NCBI GenBank assembly: GCA_905235735.1
Contig: CAJOMU010000013.1
Span: 1 to 43,792, forward strand
Length of the DNA stretch: 43,792 bases
Direction: 5' to 3'
Source: an uncultured Synergistales bacterium
Lineage (GTDB): Bacteria; Synergistota; Synergistia; Synergistales; Aminobacteriaceae
A program made the position numbers and the translations under genes. Shown in pieces: positions 41,901-43,792 of this stretch (positions within the stretch are counted from its first letter, which is position 1; every line of letters begins with the position of its first letter). The notes beneath the pieces were generated by a model. That model was given only the letters and a program-made list of their open reading frames with translations, did not search any database and was not told where the DNA came from.

Positions 41901-42405
41901 GTTCATTTGCAAGTTTCTTCAGCTTTTCATCTCCGTATGCCCTCGCAAGCATTCTGAGATTCGCAAACTCTGCCGCATTCTTTACGTCCTCCCAGAAGTT
42001 TTGTTCCGTGTGCATACTGATTACTGATGCCATTGGATCAATATCGAGTTTCAACCCAGACTCGCGAATCAATCTCGACGAGAATGAATGTATAGTCGAA
42101 ATCCATAAATCAGAAAGCCCGTCTTCAATCTCACGTCTTCGTTCATCATCGAATCTATCAAGCTCTTTCTCAATTAGATTCTGTATTCTCTCTTTCATTT
42201 CCTCCGCAGCAGCTTCAGTATACGTTAGCGTGAGAATATCCTGCGGCAGAACATCATCATTCTCAACCAGAAGACGCAAATATCTCTGTGCCAATACCCA
42301 CGTTTTACCCGTTCCTGCTCCTGCTCCTACCGTTATTAATTTCTCATTCGCATTCACTGCATCTCTTTGACCTTTGGGTGTTTCAGGTGGCAATAAATAT
42401 TTCAA
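38947..42405 (-). CDS. UvrD-type helicase with Fe-S PD-(D/E)XK nuclease (AddA/AdnB-like)
   Basis: The 1152-aa protein joins a superfamily 1 helicase to a nuclease, as in RecBCD, AddAB and AdnAB enzymes that process DNA double-strand breaks. Helicase motifs are GAGAGTGKT, LVDEFQDTDPLQ, GDPKQSIYKFRHAEP and ETRLFYVAATRAQD. The nuclease has His960, Asp1049, D1058-Y-K1060 and Q1075-x3-Y1079. Cys921 (FEFCPFAW) with Cys1138, Cys1141 and Cys1147 (C-x2-C-x5-C) forms an iron-sulphur site of the AddB/Cas4 type, unlike usual AddA. The start is TTG at 42405 with AGGAGGG about 10 bases upstream. No partner subunit gene is in the window. Confidence 0.92.
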   Translation of the reverse strand: MKYLLPPETPKGQRDAVNANEKLITVGAGAGTGKTWVLAQRYLRLLVENDDVLPQDILTLTYTEAAAEEMKERIQNLIEKELDRFDDERRREIEDGLSDLWISTIHSFSSRLIRESGLKLDIDPMASVISMHTEQNFWEDVKNAAEFANLRMLARAYGDEKLKKLANELDADEDFSAAVSKWKSSNLSLFAKRVSELHASSDSDWEDMLEWAENDTLIDSTRPDVEKILCEEWRAVWDIWNKINLPKAKNPKGPGGRLNDLLSWQKSNSPDREALKYFYSSIMDSNNIKTPGGKQTEPFVTLVSILKMTLGTWRKKRPESIQKITSSYENDFSEQELRMRKVLMKFCALSWGMWSMMKQRRGFLSFSDMISHAKTIIDSGGINRNFKHILVDEFQDTDPLQYEMIETLSHKSEDTVMFAVGDPKQSIYKFRHAEPSLFSDMIDHADTNVNLDTSFRTRERLLNRINQLFASIWPDGISERMKNLKFEPLRAAMNESERDKGTMPDFRIILSHRESKSSDNARKKLADVLAREIARYVNEGFTIWDKEEKRIRPVKFSDFAVLSRSRSCFDILEDAFVKYGIKSVRDKSDEYFSRGEINDIVCMLRAAADMNDSFALAGWVMSPFSYVKEEDAVKSFLEELNHHEQKPSEILKSKLPDAYARLEKLSIIGELEGPTGLLYVYDRNRSWLSSYSINDRIRVLRNFRYAISIARDFQSTGTSGLIACAEWLTRAVRNELSIEEPAWHDKDENAVRLGAVHSAKGLEYPVTVIFEHRTSKNVDRDNLRPSKELGVVFRDMPDEITKGKSIEAQGILWEKLLSEQGDAEEETRLFYVAATRAQDSLIFCGLVNAKDNSAYKDTWTKLMLENMKDIKPEFTDEFDDSDMPELAPDESNESKHVLDVVSVKNALRQISATSFALFEFCPFAWRRSYRQGINLEWELDVRSDDNDDYSGGADLGSLAHWVLSQWPKGDDYASELATLLNERSGTYERLPVRLRGAWRNKQGRKKLYDWLMKFSETELFRRLRNENVRREFRFRLKLNESTALAGAIDAFYGNNIIDYKITRFDDVPPGLYESQLDFYALVMHELFGHESVNISVVFLREGIISQRACDNFDAIRERITNVSEVCASGPYNADIKNCGVCPFRKGCVKYEG

Positions 42406-42429
42406 TGTATAATTCCCTCCTTTGGATAT

Positions 42430-42466
42430 AAAAAAACTGACAGGGTTTTATAGTTTTCCCTGCCAG
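42430..42466 (-). terminator. Terminator of the ferredoxin gene
   Basis: On the minus strand a 9-bp stem with one G-U pair (42466-42458 with 42445-42437) and a 12-base loop is followed by seven U residues. It lies 24 bases before the TTG start of the helicase gene, leaving almost no room for a separate promoter. Confidence 0.85.
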
Positions 42467-42494
42467 CATAAAATTCTGAAGTTATTTTCTGTTC

Positions 42495-42668
42495 TTACTG
42501 TGAGATTGCGCCTACCGGGCATGTTGATACGCAGCTTCCACACTCTACGCATGTACCTGCATCAACGGTTGCTTTGCCGTCATTAACGGAGATAGCTGAA
42601 ACTGGACATGCGCCTACGCATGATTCACATCCTACGCACGCATCCTGATTGACTACTGCCTTTGCCAT
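42495..42668 (-). CDS. 2[4Fe-4S] ferredoxin
   Basis: A 57-aa clostridial-type ferredoxin with two C-x2-C-x2-C-x3-CP clusters (ACVGCESCVGACPV and TCVECGSCVSTCPV), an electron carrier typical of anaerobes. I start at the ATG at 42668 (MAKAVVNQDAC); a longer frame from 42719 adds 17 unrelated residues. GGGGAGG lies 12 bases upstream of the ATG. An extended -10 promoter precedes it and a strong terminator follows, so it is monocistronic. Confidence 0.95.
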   Translation of the reverse strand: MAKAVVNQDACVGCESCVGACPVSAISVNDGKATVDAGTCVECGSCVSTCPVGAISQ

Positions 42669-42747
42669 AATTTTATATGTCCTCCCCTCGTGTAATCTTG
42701 CCTCGAATCGTTTTATCACAAAGCCCCTCTCGCTTTATGATGAAATG

Positions 42748-42756
42748 ATTATACCA
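42748..42756 (-). promoter_or_regulatory. Extended -10 promoter of the ferredoxin gene
   Basis: On the minus strand TGGTATAAT (42756-42748) is a perfect extended -10 element about 80 bases before the ATG. A TTGATA lies 20 bases upstream of the hexamer, rather far for a -35. Confidence 0.65.
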
Positions 42757-42775
42757 TAACAACCGCAAAAAAATA

Positions 42776-43522
42776 TCAAGTATAAACCCGCCACGTTAAT
42801 CCATCACATAACCACGTGCTTCCTCCAGCAGATATATGAGCCTCAATGCTTCGTGAATCAGATTTGTGATTGATGACTGGAGCAACGAGATGAGTTATTC
42901 CCATTCGCGAAAATATTTCAGGCACTGCTGGTATGCCCGGTCCTTGAAGAAAGCATCCCTTCTTCTCACGCAGTATATTCTGTGTTGATAGGAGCCAGCG
43001 GTCTCTGATTGCTTCAGGAGAGAGCCATACCCATTCAGCTTCACATACTCCTCTTGAGAATTCATCTTGAGAATAACATTCATTTCTGCCTGCACATCTG
43101 TCATCGAATACTGCGATTCTCCATCCCCATTCACGCATGAAGGGAAGCAGATCACGTTCGTAACCCAGAACTGCAACCTTATCACCTCTTGCAGAAGTCA
43201 TGACTGCATCAAGAGGCATTCCTGAATCATTCATGAATGGCACGAGAAGGGAACATGCAGCACTTGCGGCGGCGAATTCCTGCGGGAAAGGTGAGACATA
43301 CAGACCGGCTAATTCCTTCAATGTTGAAGTCAATAATGCTTCCGTGTGAATTGGTCTTGCTGTGTGAGGTTCCTTCATTGAATCGGGAACGAATCCTGTA
43401 TTGAATCTTCCATCATCAGTTAGAATGAAGCTCGCGTGCCAACCGAGAATTAAGCGTGAGATGTGCGAGTCTGTTTTTGTGTTAATGACATTCGATAAAT
43501 CCTCGAAAAAATTATTATTCAA
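42776..43522 (-). CDS. DUF364/DUF4213-type protein
   Basis: The 248-aa product resembles the two-part DUF4213 plus DUF364 proteins, Rossmann-like and sometimes described as putative heavy-metal chelation proteins. Visible segments are LGWHASFILTDDGRFNTGFV near the start, a KVAVLGYERDLLPFMREWGW strand-helix unit near 115, and a GPGIPAVPEIFSRMGITHLV unit near 195. The assignment is by eye and moderate. The TTG start at 43522 overlaps the TGA of the upstream gene (TTGA), which suggests coupling; there is no strong ribosome binding site. Confidence 0.6.
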   Translation of the reverse strand: MNNNFFEDLSNVINTKTDSHISRLILGWHASFILTDDGRFNTGFVPDSMKEPHTARPIHTEALLTSTLKELAGLYVSPFPQEFAAASAACSLLVPFMNDSGMPLDAVMTSARGDKVAVLGYERDLLPFMREWGWRIAVFDDRCAGRNECYSQDEFSRGVCEAEWVWLSPEAIRDRWLLSTQNILREKKGCFLQGPGIPAVPEIFSRMGITHLVAPVINHKSDSRSIEAHISAGGSTWLCDGLTWRVYT

Positions 43523-43792
43523 CGTAAAATTCTTTTGATTGTGTCATATAGCTTCAACTTCTTGAGAATTCGGCTTATAAAACCTCGAAAGCTCATGTAT
43601 ACATGATACCTCATATATGAAGCAGTGTGAAGGAAATCTGTCTTTGAAGCAGTGCACGTAGTAGCCACAAACGGGAAATGTTTTGCATAATGCCTGCATA
43701 ACTTATAGAAGTTGTAATGAAATGAAAGAGACACAGAACCAGAAGACATATGGAGCAACTTTGCATCGCAGATATATACGTAATTATGCCCC
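43519..43792 (-). CDS. C-terminal end of a probable glycosyltransferase, 5' end outside the window
   Basis: The frame is open from the right edge (43792) to a TGA at 43519, 90 codons. The first residues YVYICDAKLLHMSSGSVSLS then FHYNFYKLCRHYAKHFPF resemble the end of family 2 glycosyltransferases, where an H-x-G-S-S-like segment is followed by a YY-x-x-RN-like helix; a basic amphipathic tail follows. No internal start is convincing, so I read it as the truncated 3' part of a larger gene. Its stop overlaps the start of the DUF364-type gene. Confidence 0.5.
   Translation of the reverse strand, partial: GHNYVYICDAKLLHMSSGSVSLSFHYNFYKLCRHYAKHFPFVATTCTASKTDFLHTASYMRYHVYMSFRGFISRILKKLKLYDTIKRILR

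Noticed and set aside
42669-42719. Seventeen-residue N-terminal extension of the ferredoxin
   Set aside because: It is not ferredoxin-like and spans the GGGGAGG site that serves the ATG at 42668.

Overview
This window is chromosomal DNA of a low-to-moderate GC, AT-skewed bacterium that combines Gram-positive-type genes (CodY in an hslV-hslU-codY cluster, an Asp23/Gls24 protein between efp and nusB, GatCAB) with evidence of an outer membrane (a PilQ-type secretin with PilO- and PilP-like partners, and many signal-peptide proteins). The best fit is an anaerobic diderm of the Synergistota; a Negativicutes-type diderm Firmicute is the main alternative. This is inference from gene content, with no marker-gene search behind it. 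TTG start codons with good ribosome binding sites are unusually common. No rRNA, CRISPR array, insertion sequence or prophage was seen, and no stretch over about 300 bases is empty once two small ORFs near 32.5 kb are counted.

Layout. 1-2087 (minus): the 5' 695 codons of a secreted FG-GAP/VCBS-repeat protein running off the left edge. 2196-6312 (plus): uvrB, def, fmt and a NUDIX hydrolase. 6403-8571: a methyl-accepting chemotaxis protein with its own terminator. 8625-11606: a two-gene restriction-modification system whose architecture and sizes match the type IIB BcgI A and B subunits. 11663-14481 (minus): codY, hslU, hslV. 14623-16896 (plus): a hexapeptide xenobiotic acetyltransferase and a DUF2828 (TROVE-like plus vWA) protein. 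16952-17213: tRNA-Thr(UGU), tRNA-Tyr(GUA), tRNA-Thr(GGU) with a clear promoter and terminator. 17339-20230: pilO-, pilP- and pilQ-like genes. 20290-22244: efp, asp23, a small membrane protein and nusB.

22270-31865 (minus) reads as one long collinear set. It begins with a cytoplasmic protein of unknown function, then four signal-peptide proteins (a FlgT/CsgG-like protein, a TPR/proline-rich protein, and two tandem paralogues of an unrecognised family), then a DUF815 AAA+ ATPase, then gatC-gatA-gatB. Start/stop overlaps and short gaps suggest coupled expression. This envelope cluster is the best candidate here for an undescribed system.

32017-37591: a secreted thioredoxin-like protein (plus); two tiny minus-strand ORFs downstream of an FGGY sugar kinase; and divergently a ribose-type ABC transporter (binding protein, ATPase, permease) with a strong terminator between the binding protein and the ATPase. 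The kinase and transporter probably form one sugar uptake and phosphorylation unit. 37644-43792 (minus): a YafQ toxin and its antitoxin downstream of a DUF1275 membrane protein and a UvrD-type helicase with an Fe-S nuclease domain, then a 2[4Fe-4S] ferredoxin, a DUF364-type protein and the C-terminal end of a probable glycosyltransferase cut by the right edge.
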